The translations under genes and the position numbers were made by a program. Below the pieces are notes generated by a model. That model did no database searches. It had not been told where the DNA came from and was given only the letters and a program-made list of their open reading frames with translations. Below, piece by piece: positions 22,908 through 34,444 of a stretch of DNA of 64,000 nt (positions within the stretch are counted from its first letter, which is position 1; every line of letters begins with the position of its first letter). This DNA is from Candidatus Gracilibacteria bacterium (GTDB lineage Bacteria > Patescibacteriota > Gracilibacteria > BD1-5 > UBA6164): contig JAACSU010000009.1 of assembly GCA_010119145.1 (NCBI GenBank), positions 1-64,000 of the forward strand. The letters are read 5' to 3'.

Positions 22908-23537
22908 ATGCAGGAAGAAAATAATATTATATGAACCGATGACGAGAGAAGTAAAGTTTTAGTTGCACTCGGATACAATAACTCTGAATTAAGGAGAGAA
23001 GTTGCCTTAAGTATTGCTCGGATAATTCAACTTCAAAAGAGAATACATGCAGAAAAAGGAGTCGATATTGATAGAATAAGTCAGGTTATTTTAACATGAT
23101 GAAATCCAAGTGGTGATACTGTTTCAGAGGCAGAACATATGAAAAATATTTTGGAAAAATGAGAAATTTGAAAAATCATGCAATGAGTGGACATAGTCTT
23201 AGAAGACCAATCTAATACCACTCAAGAAAATGCCGAAAGAGTAAAACAAATATTAGCTCATGATACTTCTATCACATTAGTCTGAGAGAACTCTCATGAA
23301 GCAAGAGCTACTCAAAAATTCGAAGAAGCTTGAATTGAGGTAGAATCATATATCTCAACTCAAAGCGTGCTTCCCAGATGATTTTCTGAAAGTACATCAC
23401 TTGCAAAAACTTACATATGAAGATTTTGATACATAAAAAGGCATGGAATGAGAAGTATTCAAGAAAGATGAGCAGCACTACAAAGTATAATTCCTCAGAG
23501 AGTAATTAATTTCTTAAAGAATTTTTTATTAAAATAA
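22908..23537 (+). CDS. YdcF-like DUF218 protein
   Basis: 209 residues. It follows the DUF218/ElyC pattern: LVALGYNNSELRREVALSIA (entry loop), VILTGGNPSGDT, EDQSNTTQENAERVKQIL and TLVGENSHEARA. These match the conserved GGG..., DxxxxT.EN and S..H.xRA positions of the YdcF/SanA/ElyC family. No transmembrane segment is present, so it resembles cytoplasmic YdcF. YdcF binds S-adenosylmethionine; the biological role remains unclear. Confidence 0.75.
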
Positions 23538-23647
23538 TAAGAATATAGGCTCATTCTCAATACTTTTTAACATAAAAATAAATACAGATTGTTGTTTTTA
23601 TTGTAAATATATACAATTGCATAATATCTTTTTTAAAGATGTATTAG

Positions 23648-24034
23648 ATGACTAGAGAGATTTCAAACTTTTCAGAAGTTTCAAAATGAAATGAAAATAA
23701 ACGAATCTTTGTTGCCAAGGATATAATTTCTCGTATTAAAGTGATGAAAAATTTTGATACTTGAGGTACTAACATTCAGTTTTCATTTCAGAATGAGTCT
23801 AATACCAAACTGTATTCAAAGACATTTTTATTATCAAGGCACGATTGAGAAGTTGATTGTTATGAGTCAGATGATGGATGATTAGTTCTTATGTCTCGTG
23901 GGAAAGAAGTAAATATTTCAGATAAAATACCAGTGCTCCTTGATTTTCCAGATTGGGTATTTCGCTCTTTGTCACAAGAAGTAGTAGTGAGTAATACTCG
24001 AGAAAGTGTTTCTGAACTTATAAAAGTTCTATAA
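23648..24034 (+). CDS. Soluble protein of unknown function (128 aa)
   Basis: Mixed alpha/beta composition with DIISRIKVMKNFDTGG and VPVLLDFPDWVF-like segments, and no export signal. Not recognised. The start ATG 23648 is preceded by an AT-rich leader without a Shine-Dalgarno. Its stop runs directly into a perfect hairpin terminator, supporting a real gene. Confidence 0.55.
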
Positions 24035-24061
24035 AAAAATCCTTTTTAAAAAGGATTTTTT
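24034..24061. terminator. Palindromic terminator
   Basis: Perfect 28-bp palindrome (AAAAAATCCTTTTT and its complement) ending in six T. It begins at the last base of the preceding stop codon and can work in both directions. Confidence 0.8.
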
Positions 24062-24108
24062 GATAACTCAAAGGGGCGCAATTTTTGAGTTAAGGGTTTA
24101 ACCGTGTA

Positions 24109-24291
24109 TTAAGCTGCTATTGCAAGTCATCTTTCAATTGCGTTATATTGATACTCAGAAAGTTGGGTAGTAGTAGGAATCTGAAGTTTTTCCACATCTG
24201 CCAAAACTGAATCCACTAATCAAGCTGCTACAGAGTTTGTAGTCAGTCACATTGCTTCTTGTGTATGCTCTGGGAGTTTGAAAAAAGACAT
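24109..24291 (-). CDS. Small helical protein of unknown function (60 aa)
   Basis: ATG 24291, TAA 24109-24111. All three of its glycines are TGA, so it is invisible in the standard code. The sequence (MSFFKLPEHTQEAMGLTTN..., ending ERGLAIAA) is amphipathic and soluble. Not recognised. It lies alone on the minus strand between two plus-strand units, with a terminator 48 bases downstream. Confidence 0.45.
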
Positions 24292-24370
24292 AACTTGTTT
24301 TTAAGATTTAATTTCTATAATAAGAATATCATACATATATCTTACAGTCAAAAATAGAGACCAACTTTTT

Positions 24371-25216
24371 ATGAAAATATTTGAACTAGAAATACACAGA
24401 TACCGATATCCGAAGTTTTTTAATGAGATAACAAAGTATCTATCTAAAAAGGACATTAAAAAAGGAAAGTCTATTTTTACTCCAAATCCTGAAATGTGTC
24501 TCGCTACACTTCAAGATGCTGAGTTTTTACATATTCTACAAGAAGCCGATTATCTCACGAGTGATGGTATAGGTTTGTACTTGGGATACCAAATTCAATG
24601 AAATAATTATCCAAAAATAGTGAATATTATTTTGTTTCCGTATTACTTCTTGAATCTCTTTTTTTGAAAATTTGCTCTGTATAAAAAATACTGAGATAGA
24701 ATCTGTTGAAGCGATATTACAGAGGACCTCGTGTATTTTTGTGAAGCTACCTGAATCAGTATCGCTATTTTAGATCCATTTTTCCCAGAAGATGAGGCAA
24801 AGTGTATGGCTCAAAAACATTTTTCCAAAAATCTCAAAAAAGTATTCCCCAATCTAAAATTTGATCACTATGTGTATAGTGAAAAAAATAAAAATGAAAT
24901 ATTTAACAAAATAGCTGATTCAAAAGCAAAAGTCCTATTTTCTACTCTCGGAATGAAAAAACAGGAAGTTTCTGTTTTAGAGTGACTGCAAAAATGTAAA
25001 AATCTCCATCTTGGTCTTTGAGTTGGTTCATCCTTTGATTACTTCGTTTGATTTCAAAAGAGAGCACCAGAAGCTTGGAGATCTGCTTGATTTGAGTGGC
25101 TCTATCGTATATTCACTAGTCCAAATAAACTTAAGAGACTCAGGAGAATATTTCAAGCAGTAGTAGTATTTCCATTTACCGTTATTTTTTACAAGAGTCA
25201 TGACAAAAGTATATAA
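24371..25216 (+). CDS. WecG/TagA/CpsF-family glycosyltransferase
   Basis: 281 residues. It has the family block FTPNPEMCLATLQDAEFL and YLTSDGIGLYLG (the catalytic T/SDG), and the C-terminal LGVGSSFDYFVGFQKRAP and AGFEWLYRI motifs (GVGxxFDxxAGxxxRAP, GLEWLYRL). It transfers N-acetylmannosamine-type sugars to lipid-linked intermediates for cell-surface glycopolymers. About 50 residues of hydrophobic insertion (NIILFPYYFLNLFF) precede the usual KIYxxGG-like core. The stop overlaps the next start. Confidence 0.9.
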
Positions 25217-26264
25217 AGTAAGTATTCTGTGATGAACCGATGGTTTTTGAAAATGGTTAGCGACGTATGCCCTTAAAAACTTTTGAGATTGTATTCATCT
25301 CACGATTACATGAAATAATGTAGAAAAATGACATTGAGTTTCACAAGAGCTATGATGTATTTTTTTAAACAACAACATTGAGGCTGTTAAAGATGCTGAT
25401 ATTGTCATATATAGTGTTCCAATTTCTCGAACACTTTCAATTATTGAAACAACGCTTCCATATTTGAAATCTGGAGCTATTGCAGCTGATGTGACGAGTA
25501 TTAAAAAATTTCCATCCAAAGCACTTCAAAAACGGGATGATATAATCGTGATTCCGAGCCATCCTATGTTTGGACCATTTTTAAGCTCAATTGCAGGACA
25601 GGTTATTGTGCTCACTCCAGATGAGAATGTTAAAAATGAGCAAAGTTATAAGTATTTGAAAGATTTTCTCATTTGAGAGCATGCAAAAGTTATAGAATCC
25701 ACTCCAATATATCATGATAAAATGATGGCAATAGTTCAGTGACTAACTCACTTCAATATGTTTGTTGTGTGAGAAACGATGAAGCGACTCTGATGCAATA
25801 TTTGAGATTCGATGGATTTTGTTTCTCCCATTTATAAGCTCATGATATCAAGTGTAGAGCGATACCTTGGTCAAAATCCAGCACTCTACGCAGATATTCA
25901 AATGTTTAATGATGAAATTCTTGAAGTACATGAAAAGTTTCTCGATACAGCTCAAAATTTTCATACATCTGTAAAGTCTGGGAATAAAGAAAAATTTTGC
26001 TTAGATATCGAGTCAGCTAGAGACTTTTTAGGTATAGAGAACTGCGAAATAGGTCAAAAATATACTGATAAAGTTATTTATTTGATGTGAAAACAAATAG
26101 ATATATTGAAAAACAGTATCTGAAAAGAAATAGTAGCTCACAACATATATAGCTGAGATAAAATTTCATGAGTTCTAGTTTCCTTTGATTCTCAGAGTTT
26201 TACACTCGCAACTTATTGAGAATGTGTACTTGATGAGTACGATATAATTAATACAAATAAATAA
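25200..26264 (+). CDS. tyrA: Prephenate dehydrogenase family protein
   Basis: 354 residues. The N-terminal Rossmann motif VSILGGTDGFGKWLA is the GGxGxxG form seen in TyrA proteins. VIYSVPISRT and IPSHPMFGP are the conserved substrate-domain motifs, the second carrying the active-site His. A C-terminal helical dimerisation domain is followed by about 75 extra residues. It would convert prephenate to 4-hydroxyphenylpyruvate for tyrosine synthesis. It overlaps wecG by 17 bases and is two bases from the dehydratase gene. Confidence 0.85.
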
Positions 26265-26266
26265 CT

Positions 26267-27082
26267 ATGAAAATCTATTACCAAGGAGAGCCTGGTTCAT
26301 ACAGTCATCTTGCTTCTAAAAATATTGTTTCTCATCTCTCAGTTGATATTGAGGATATTATATGACAGGTTGATTTTGACTGCGTTTGGGAAAAAATAAG
26401 TGCTTGAGATATTGGTGTTCTTCCAATAGAAAATTCTTATGCTGGAAGTATACATGCAAACGTGTACCATTTCTTAAGTCATAATCATACCATTATTGGT
26501 GAATATGACTTCGAAGTTCAGCATTGTTTACTGAGTTTAGAAGATGATATTTCTAATATTTCTGAAGCCTATTCTCATCATCAAGCACTGAGTCAAACAC
26601 ATCAATACTTAAGAAACAAAAATATTACTCCAAAACCATTTGGAGATACAGCTTGAGCAGCGAAAATGATATCAGAAAAACAAAAAAGATGAGTAGCAGC
26701 TGTTGCTTCTACACTTGCAGCTGAGCTCTATAATCTGAATATCTTAGATGAAAATATTCAAGATCAAGAGTGAAATACTACTAAATTTTTGATAGTTATC
26801 AAAAAATGAAATGATGAAATATCATATACTCCAACAAAAAATAAAATATCATTTCTTTTTGAAAGTAATCATATTCCTGGTGGTTTATATAACTGTCTAG
26901 AAGTATTTTCAAAGTATTCAATAAATATGACAAAAATTGAGAGTATTCCACTTGGAACTGGACATTTTACCTATGGATTTTGGACAACAATAGAATGAAG
27001 CCTCAACGATACAAATGTACAAGAAGCCCTGGATGATCTTCAAGCAAAGAGCCAGTTTTTTAAAATATTATGAGCATATTAA
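26267..27082 (+). CDS. pheA: Prephenate dehydratase
   Basis: 271 residues, typical for a monofunctional enzyme. YYQGEPGSYSHLA, LPIENSYAGSIH, VAAVASTLAAELYNL and NTTKFLIV are the PDT-domain motifs; the TRF triplet appears as TKF. A C-terminal ACT domain follows (SFLFESNHIPGGLYN, KIESIPLG) and allows phenylalanine feedback. Together with the upstream dehydrogenase it forms a tyrosine/phenylalanine branch pair, which is notable in a reduced CPR-type genome. Confidence 0.92.
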
Positions 27083-27250
27083 ATAAAATGTGTTTAATTT
27101 TAAATTACATAATTATTTAGCTTATAATGTTTTAGTAATTTTGATAAGCCAAAAGTTTAAATTTTATTAAGTCAATGTACTATCCTTGCAAGAAGCCTCT
27201 TAATCCTTATAAATGTAGTATAATTCTATCTTTTAAGGTCATATTCAAAT

Positions 27251-29329
27251 ATGTTATATAATATTAAGATACAAGCCTTTACACTCGTTGAACTCATAGT
27301 AGTGATAACAATCCTATCGATTCTTTGAACGATAGGATTTATTAGTCTTCAGTGATTTGCTGTTTCAGCAAGAGACAGTGCTCGATTAAGCGATATAAAT
27401 ACTATTTCGCGAGGTTTAGAATATTATCAACTCGAAACGGGAAGGTATCCAGATCCTGATGATAGTGTTGAGTTCTCAAATAATTGAAATGTTCTTTGGA
27501 TTCAGTGAACATTTTGAGAAGAAGCTAAAAATACAGTTCAAAGGGTCTCTGAGATTCCTCTTGACCCTGTTTATAAAACACAGTACCAATATGCTGTGAC
27601 TCAAACAAGGAGAGAATTTGAACTAGCTGCTCTCATGGAAAAACAGAGCATATTTTGAGTTGAGTCTTCCATTTTTACTCAAATTCATGCAGACAACCCA
27701 TTTTCTGTATATAGTAGTTGAAACTATAATAAAAAATATATATCAGATATCCAAAATGGTAATATTCAGATTTTTTGAGTTCCTACTTTGATCACAAATA
27801 CGAATCAAGCTACTGATATCTCTTCACTTATATCCCAAAATAATTTTTCACTTCCAGGATGAAATAATCTTCCTGCAGTATATGCAGGTAAATTAAAATG
27901 AGAAAATTCACATACTTGAACCGTTAATTTTATTCCTGGAAGTGTTTCTTGATATACAATTCCACTCGTTTACTCTTGAAGCTTACAGTGACTCTCATGA
28001 ATCGGTGGAAAAGTTAGTTTTTGAACGAATTTGCGAGATTATTATGTTGATTCTAATGCATCTAGCATTAATGATTATAATAGTTTTAGAACGTATAACA
28101 CTCAATCAAAGATAGTTTGATTTGTAAATTCACTCATTCAATCTGAAAAATGATGACTCAATACTGATTTAATCACTATTTCTGAAATTATAGATGTCAG
28201 TTCTGTTGTAGAAGCTAGTTATCCAGCGAATACCTTTGTGTCAATTTGGGATTCCTTATGAACCTCAACTCTCACAATTCCAGTTGCTGGTTGAGGAGCA
28301 AATTATAATTTATATTATGAAAAAATCACTGATAAAACTCAGACATGAAGTTTGACTTGACTTACAGCAGCTGCAAATATCAACCTCCCAAGTCCTTGAA
28401 AATATAGAATTGAAATTACGTGAAATATGCCTCAGCATCTTTGTAATTCAAACGTAGCTTGTGAAAAAATTGAATCGGTTATCCAATGGTGAAATGTCTG
28501 ATGGACATCTGCGTGATCATCATTTTTTTGAGCAACGAACCTTCTGAGTGTTCCAAACAATACCATCTGACTTGAGTCGGTTACTAACATGTCTCAAATG
28601 TTTAGAAATGCTTCCAGTCTCAACTCAAACTTATCTGCGTGGAATCTATGAAGTGTTACTAATACCTCAAATATGTTTTTTTGAGCAACTGCGTTCAACT
28701 GAGATGTTTCCTGATGGAACATGTGAAGTGTCGTAAATATGTCTCAAATGTTTAGAGATGCAGCTAGTTTTAATTCCAGTTTATCTGCGTGGAATATTGC
28801 AAATGCTACGAATACTTCATGAATGTTTTTTGCTGCAAGTAACTTTAACTCTGATTTATCCTCTTGGAATCTTACCAACGTTACAAATACTAGTCAGATG
28901 TTTAGAAATGCTGTTACATTCACTTCTGATCTCTCAAATTGGAATGTATCTAATGTTACAAATATGTCTTACATGTTTAATGGAACTACACTCTTCACTT
29001 CTGATTTATCATCGTGGAATGTTTGAAAGGTTACTAATATGCTTCAAATGTTCAGATCAGCCAACAATTTTAACTCCAATCTCTCAACTTGGAATGTTAT
29101 AAATGTGACCAATATGTATCAAATGTTTTTCGCAGCAGTAGCGTTTAGCTCTGATTTATCATCGTGGAATGTTAGCAAAGTTACTTCAATGCAGCAAATG
29201 TTTAGAGGGGCTACAATTTTTTCTTCAAATTTATCATGATGGAATGTAGCAGCAACTGATGTGGCTAATAACTATGATTTTGATTATAATACATCTTGAC
29301 TTACTGCTGATCAATACCCGATTTGGTAA
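27251..29329 (+). CDS. Prepilin-anchored protein with nine DUF285 repeats (692 aa)
   Basis: N-terminal type III signal: MLYNIKIQA/FTLVELIVVIT with Ala at -1 and Glu at +5. A pilin-type globular segment follows (GRYPDPDDSVEF, PLDPVYKTQYQYAV). Residues about 160-220 contain a module shared with the proteins at 60109 and 62878 (SGNYN, TPxxI, AVYAG-like). The C-terminus has nine tandem 25-residue repeats of type VTNMSQMFRNAxxFNSDLSSWNV, the BspA-type DUF285 leucine-rich repeat of bacterial surface proteins. It should be processed by prepilin peptidase and inserted into a pilus-like fibre, displaying the repeat rod outward. Single gene, two bases before rlmH. Confidence 0.8.
28580..29254 (+). repeat. 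Nine tandem 75-bp repeats encoding DUF285 units
   Basis: Exactly 675 bases, nine units of 25 codons with consensus VTNMSxMF..A..FNSDLSSWNV. Units share Trp at position 21 and Met/Phe at positions 7-8. DNA identity between units is moderate, so the array is not freshly expanded. Confidence 0.9.
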
Positions 29330-29331
29330 TT

Positions 29332-29784
29332 ATGATTAAAATATATATATTCGCCGATTCACATAAGCATTTTAAAGATGCTATTTTAGAGTATCAAAAA
29401 AGACTGTGAAAAACAATAGAGCTCATAGAGTTGAAACCAGTAAAAAGATGAACTCCGGAGCAAATTATTGACTCTGAGAGCAAGATTTTAGGGGGTAAAC
29501 TTGAGAAAGAATCTTGATACAAGATAATACTTTCTCCAAATGGGAATAATATTTCAACAGAAGATTTTTGAAATATTATTGAGACTCAAAAAAATTCTGG
29601 AAAAAAAATAATATTTGCTATTTGATGAGCAAATGGACTTGATTATAGTGTACTTAAAAATGCTATTGATCTTGAGCTATCATTTTGAAAAATGATTCTT
29701 CCACATAGTTTAGCTCTTACAGTTCTATTAGAGCAAGTGTATAGATGTAGTGAAATAGAAAGAGGAAGTAGCTATCATAAATAA
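29332..29784 (+). CDS. rlmH: 23S rRNA pseudouridine-1915 N3-methyltransferase RlmH
   Basis: 150 residues, standard length. SPOUT-knot features: IILSPNGNNIS, IIFAIGGANGLD (SAM loop) and C-terminal LPHSLALTVLLEQVYR...SYHK. It methylates position 1915 in helix 69 of 23S rRNA. Its last 63 bases are duplicated downstream at the end of the first M3 peptidase gene. Confidence 0.95.
29721..29783 (+). repeat. 63-bp direct repeat, original copy at the 3' end of rlmH
   Basis: Matches 31851-31913 with three mismatches (60 of 63). In rlmH it is read in the RlmH frame as the conserved C-terminus (LLEQVYR to SYHK). Confidence 0.92.
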
Positions 29785-29807
29785 ACAAAAGTTGATTAAT
29801 ATTATTT

Positions 29808-31874
29808 ATGCTACAACTTCGAGAATCTTGAATAATAGAAAATGATGGTATCTTACAAATTTGAAATACTTATCAAGCTGCTTGAGAAGTTATAAGTGTA
29901 TTAGAGTTGAAAGATAGAATAATAAGTGAAATTAAAAAGGAATGTTTTCCAGATTTAGAATTTTTATTCTCTGCTCAAGCTCTCTCAGTTTCTATTGATG
30001 CTTTTAAATTAATTCTCGCTGAGGAATCTGAGGTTTTTGAGACAGTATTACAAAAGAATGTAAATGACTTAGAGTTTGAGAATTTTATATATTTCAGCTA
30101 TGCAGAATGTTTTTATAACTTTTTGTATCATATTAAAAATTGTAGAAAAACTGAGATAAATGAAGATGTACTTAAAAATATTGAATGAATTTTTATAGAA
30201 TTTCAAGATAGAAAATACCAAAGCTATAGTTATTTTGAAAGAATTTGTTTCGTTTTAGCTCATAGAGAATTAAACTCAAGTCAAACAAGAGTACTTAATT
30301 TAGAAAAAGAAAAATGTGAACAAAATGGAGTACATCTCAATGATCAACAAAAGACAGACTATCTAAAGCATAAAAAAACTTTATGAAGCCTGTCACAAGA
30401 ATATATGAGTAATATTACGAATAGTCGAAGTGAAATTTCATTTCATATTATTGATGATAGTGTTTTATCTGATATGCCGGAACATCTTATAAAAGAGGCT
30501 CTTATGCTTGCTGAAAAAGAATGAAAAAAAGGGTATATTTTTTCATTTAATATGGCAAATCAATGAGCTTTACTAAAATTTTGTGATGATGAAAATATTC
30601 GTAGAGAGGTGTATATTGCAGGAGCAACTCTTTGATGAGATAATAATGCGGAAATAGCTCTAAAAATGATTCAGCTCCGATCTGAAATAGCCCAATTAAT
30701 GTGAAAGAAAAGATACTCTGATGTTTCTTTTTCTACAAAGATGGCAACTAGTCCTGAAGAAGTTGTTTCAATGTATAGTGAATATGCTCTTGAATATAGC
30801 GAGACGGGAAAAAATGTTGTAAAAGAAATATGTAGTTATTTTAGCTTGAATGAGTTGAATGTCGTTGATTATCAGTATTATTTTAGAAAATACAGTGAAG
30901 ATAACTATTGAATTGACCAAAAAGAGCTTCAAAAACATCTAGAATTCGAAAGTATAATTCAATGAATTTTTGAAGCCTTGGAAGAAGTTTATGGTGTAAG
31001 ATTTGAGAAAACAGATATACGTACATACGATAGAGATGTTCAGGTATTTAGTGTTTCATATCAGTGAAGAAAACTTTGATACTATATGCCTGATTTTTTT
31101 GCTGATTCTGGGAAAAGACCTGGTTGATGGGCTGATGCATTAAAAAAATCTACTGATTGACATAAGATAATGACAAATGTATGTAATTTTTCTAAATCTA
31201 CACATGGAAAAAACTACCTCTCAGCTTACGATGTACGAGTAATATTTCATGAACTTGGACATATGCTTCATGAATTTTTGTCACCTCAAAACTACTCTCA
31301 GTTATCTGGATTTGAAGTAGAAGCTGATGCAATTGAACTCCCAAGTAAATTTAATGAAAATTTAATTTTGGATAGATGAGTAGTTAATCTTTATATGAGA
31401 CATGAAGATACTGGTGAGTCTATATCTGATGAAATATTGTCCTCTCTCCAAAAATCAGCGAGTTTAGGGAAGGAAATATCATTTTTAGATGGAATACAGC
31501 GATCACTTTTTGATTTAGAAATTCATTGAGAATTTCCTCCAAAGAGTATAGAAGAACTTCGTAAAATAGGATATCGTTATTATTCTCAGCTAACTCCACT
31601 ACAGACAGTAGACAGGACTGATTATGATTTAGCAAGTAATTTTTATAACTTATTTCATAGTCCTCTTTGAACCTATGTTGCTTGATTTTATAGTTATATT
31701 TGGAGTGATATATTACAGGAAAAACTGTGGAATAAAGTTCAGCAATCAGGAGGGATTATAGAGAGCCCAGTTATGAAAAAATACATTGGTGAGATGTTAT
31801 CTAAATGAGCAAGCAAGCCAAGTATGGAACTTTTTGAGGATGTGATGCATAGTTCTATTAGAGCAAGTGTATAG
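29808..31874 (+). CDS. M3-family oligopeptidase, copy 1, with altered C-terminus
   Basis: 688 residues. Gluzincin motif HELGH at 481-485, with a downstream SGFEVEADAIELPS giving the third Glu ligand. The helical N-terminal and C-terminal halves align with the second copy at 32438. The protein starts with about 35 residues not present in copy 2. From about residue 682 the reading frame enters the displaced rlmH tail in the wrong frame and stops at TAG, so the last 15-20 residues typical of the family (as in copy 2) are replaced. The active site is intact, so activity may remain. Cytoplasmic peptide degradation is expected. Confidence 0.85.
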
Positions 31875-31913
31875 ATGTAATGAAATAGAAAGAGAAAGAA
31901 GCTATCATAAATA
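31851..31913 (+). pseudogene. Displaced rlmH 3' fragment
   Basis: 60 of 63 bases identical to the rlmH end at 29721-29783, including its former stop region. It follows the peptidase codons directly and supplies that gene's final codons and TAG in a different frame. It is a footprint of a tandem duplication or recombination between rlmH-peptidase units. Confidence 0.85.
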
Positions 31914-31915
31914 GT

Positions 31916-32368
31916 CTAAAATTTATTTAGTATTTTTTTGTACTCTTTCCAAATAACCCAAAGCAAGAGAGAGTCAAGAAGTATAAATCATATAATATAG
32001 AGAGAGTGTCATGTAATTAATAGATAAACTTGATAAAGTATAACTAAGCCGAAAATAATAAATGCAATTGGTATAATAATCTTATTTTCCTTATACACTC
32101 CCCAAATAAGTAAGAGCTTTGTGGCTCACTCCACTATAATATAGAGTGCTATAAATGTCCCTACACTGAGTGATATATTATTCGCAAAATCGAGCATATG
32201 CAGGGCTATAAAGTCAGTTGAATCTTCACTTAATTCTCTTCACGCTATAAATATGAGAAATGATTGAATTTTCTCAAAACCTATAAATAGAGCAAGTACT
32301 CAGGTTCAAATTTGAACAGCACTAAAAAGTCATTTGAGGAAGAGAATTGCCGTATCATTTTTGTGCAT
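31916..32368 (-). CDS. DUF2127 membrane protein
   Basis: 150 residues, four hydrophobic helices. The first stretch (IGTGVLALFIGFEKI), the middle SLSVGTFIALYIIVEGATKLLLIWGVYKE and the end FIILDSLLLWVIWKEYKK fit the DUF2127 pattern (GxxKLxLxWGLLR, YQxY, LD...W..EY). Function unknown. It sits on the opposite strand between the two M3 peptidase genes. Confidence 0.75.
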
Positions 32369-32437
32369 AGAGTGAATTGAGAAACAAAAAAAACTGAGTA
32401 GACTACCACTATTATATTATTCAAACTATTATTAGCA

Positions 32438-34435
32438 ATGCTCAGTCTTAAACAACAAATAAGAGATGAACTCAAAAATACAGATTTTCCTAATCTGAAG
32501 TTTTTTTATACTAAAGAAGCTTTACTTTGTGCTCCAGAAATACTTCAAGAACTACTTGAAGAAGAAAAACAGGATTTTGCCATTAAATTAGCGACTCCTG
32601 ATACTGAAATAACATATGAGTTATTTGAAGAGTTTTCAGAACTTGGGTATTATTTTAGTATTCTTGGTCACTATCAAGGAGTGAATAATGATGAGCAGAT
32701 TCGAAAAATAATTGAAGATTTTGAACCTGAATATATAGACTTTGGAAATGAAATTTCTTATTCAAAGAGATATTTCGAGATGGTGAAGATTGTACGAAAT
32801 GGTACTGATTTAAGCCAAGAACAAATAAAAATCCTAGATCAAGAGATAGAATCATATGAAGTCAGATGAATAGCGCTTGATCAAACGAAGCAAGAAATAC
32901 TCAAAAAAATAAATAAAGATCTCTCAGAACTTTCACAAAAGTTTTCCAATAATGCACTCGATTCACAAAATGAATTTGAATACATAATTACAGATGAATC
33001 TATTATTTCAGAAGTTCCAGATGACGATAAGGCAGTGGCACAGAAGAACGCTGAGAATAAGAAAGTAGCATGATACCTCTTTGATGCTTCTGGATCTTCC
33101 TATGGTACTATTATGAAATATTGCTCTGATAGTTCCGTGAGAAAGCACTTTTACGAGTCTCGAAATAGTTTTGCTACTACAGGGAAATACAACAATAATC
33201 CGATAATTTTAGAAATACTGAAACTACGGGAACAAAAAGCAGTGCTACTTGGTTTTAAAAACTACTCTGAACTATCGCTTCATTTTAAAATGGCAGAATC
33301 ACCAGAACAAGTTAAGAACCTATTTTGAGAAATAGCTGAACAAGCACGACCAAAAGCTATACTAGAATTACAGGAAATACGAGAATATTTCAATCTTAAA
33401 GAACTGGATATATGGGATTTAGGGTATTACGCAAATAAACTCAAACAAGAAAAATATACCTTTGATAGTAGAGAGCTCAAGAAGTATTTTGTGTATGAAA
33501 ATGTACTCGCTGGACTCTTTGAAACAACTCAAAGACTCTATAATATAGAGATGAAAAAAACTGATATAGTCAGTTATAGTGAGGATGTAGAAATATATGA
33601 AGTATACAGAAATGGAACATTTCTGTCTTATTATTTTACAGACTTTTTTTACACTCCACTTAAGAGACAAGGGGCTTGGGCTGACCTATTAAGAGAGAAA
33701 CATGGAGCATATAAAAAGATAGTTTTAAATACCTGTAATTTTCAAAAATGAACAGATGGAGTTACACTTCTTACTCTCTCTGATGTTGAAACACTATATC
33801 ATGAATTTGGTCATGCTATTCATGAAATGCTTTCTATTTCTGAGCATTCAGAACTTTCTGGATTTCATGTAGAACATGACTTTGTGGAGCTCCCAAGTCA
33901 GCTTCTTGAGAACTGGGCACGCGATGAAGTAGGAATGAAACTCTTTGCAAAACACTTCGAAAACTGAGATGAAATACCAAAAGCTATGTTAGAAAAACTT
34001 AAAATTCTTGAGATGTTTTGAAATGCTCAGATGATACTTGCTCAAAATACCTACGCGATGCTTGATATGAGTCTACATAGTGAAGGTATTCCAACTTCTG
34101 AAGCTGAACTCGATGCAAGAGTTAGAAAAAATGCTGAACAAAACTCAATATTTCCAGTTTCAGATACCTATTCTCCACACACTACCTTTACCCATATATT
34201 TGACTGAGGCTACGCTGCGGGATATTACAGCTACATGTGGGCAGAAATCATCGAAAAAGAAGTGTGGCAAGCATTTAAAAGCTCTTGAGATGTATTTTCA
34301 CCAGAAATAGCAACTAAATTTCACGACCTCATGCTCTCAGCCGGAAGTACAAAAAAAGCCTCTGAATTATTCCAAGACTTTTTTGGCAGAGAGGTTTCTA
34401 TTGATGCGTTTTTGAAAGAGAAGGGATTAGTGTAA
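32438..34435 (+). CDS. M3-family oligopeptidase, copy 2
   Basis: 665 residues. HEFGH at 455-459, preceded by LSDVETLY and followed by SGFHVEHDFVELPSQLLENW, the complete M3 zinc-site pattern. [20 protein letters not shown] is the conserved substrate-binding region. The C-terminus AGSTKKASELFQDFFGREVS is the normal family end. A paralogue of the gene at 29808 and the more canonical of the two. Degrades peptides in the cytoplasm. Confidence 0.92.
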
Positions 34436-34444
34436 TGTATCTTT

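Noticed and set aside
28580-29254. CRISPR-like repeat array
   Set aside because: The 75-bp units are contiguous, have no spacers and encode DUF285 protein repeats in frame.
31916-32437. Remnant of a third peptidase or duplicated rlmH
   Set aside because: Apart from the 63-bp rlmH tail, the stretch is fully explained by an intact DUF2127 gene on the minus strand.
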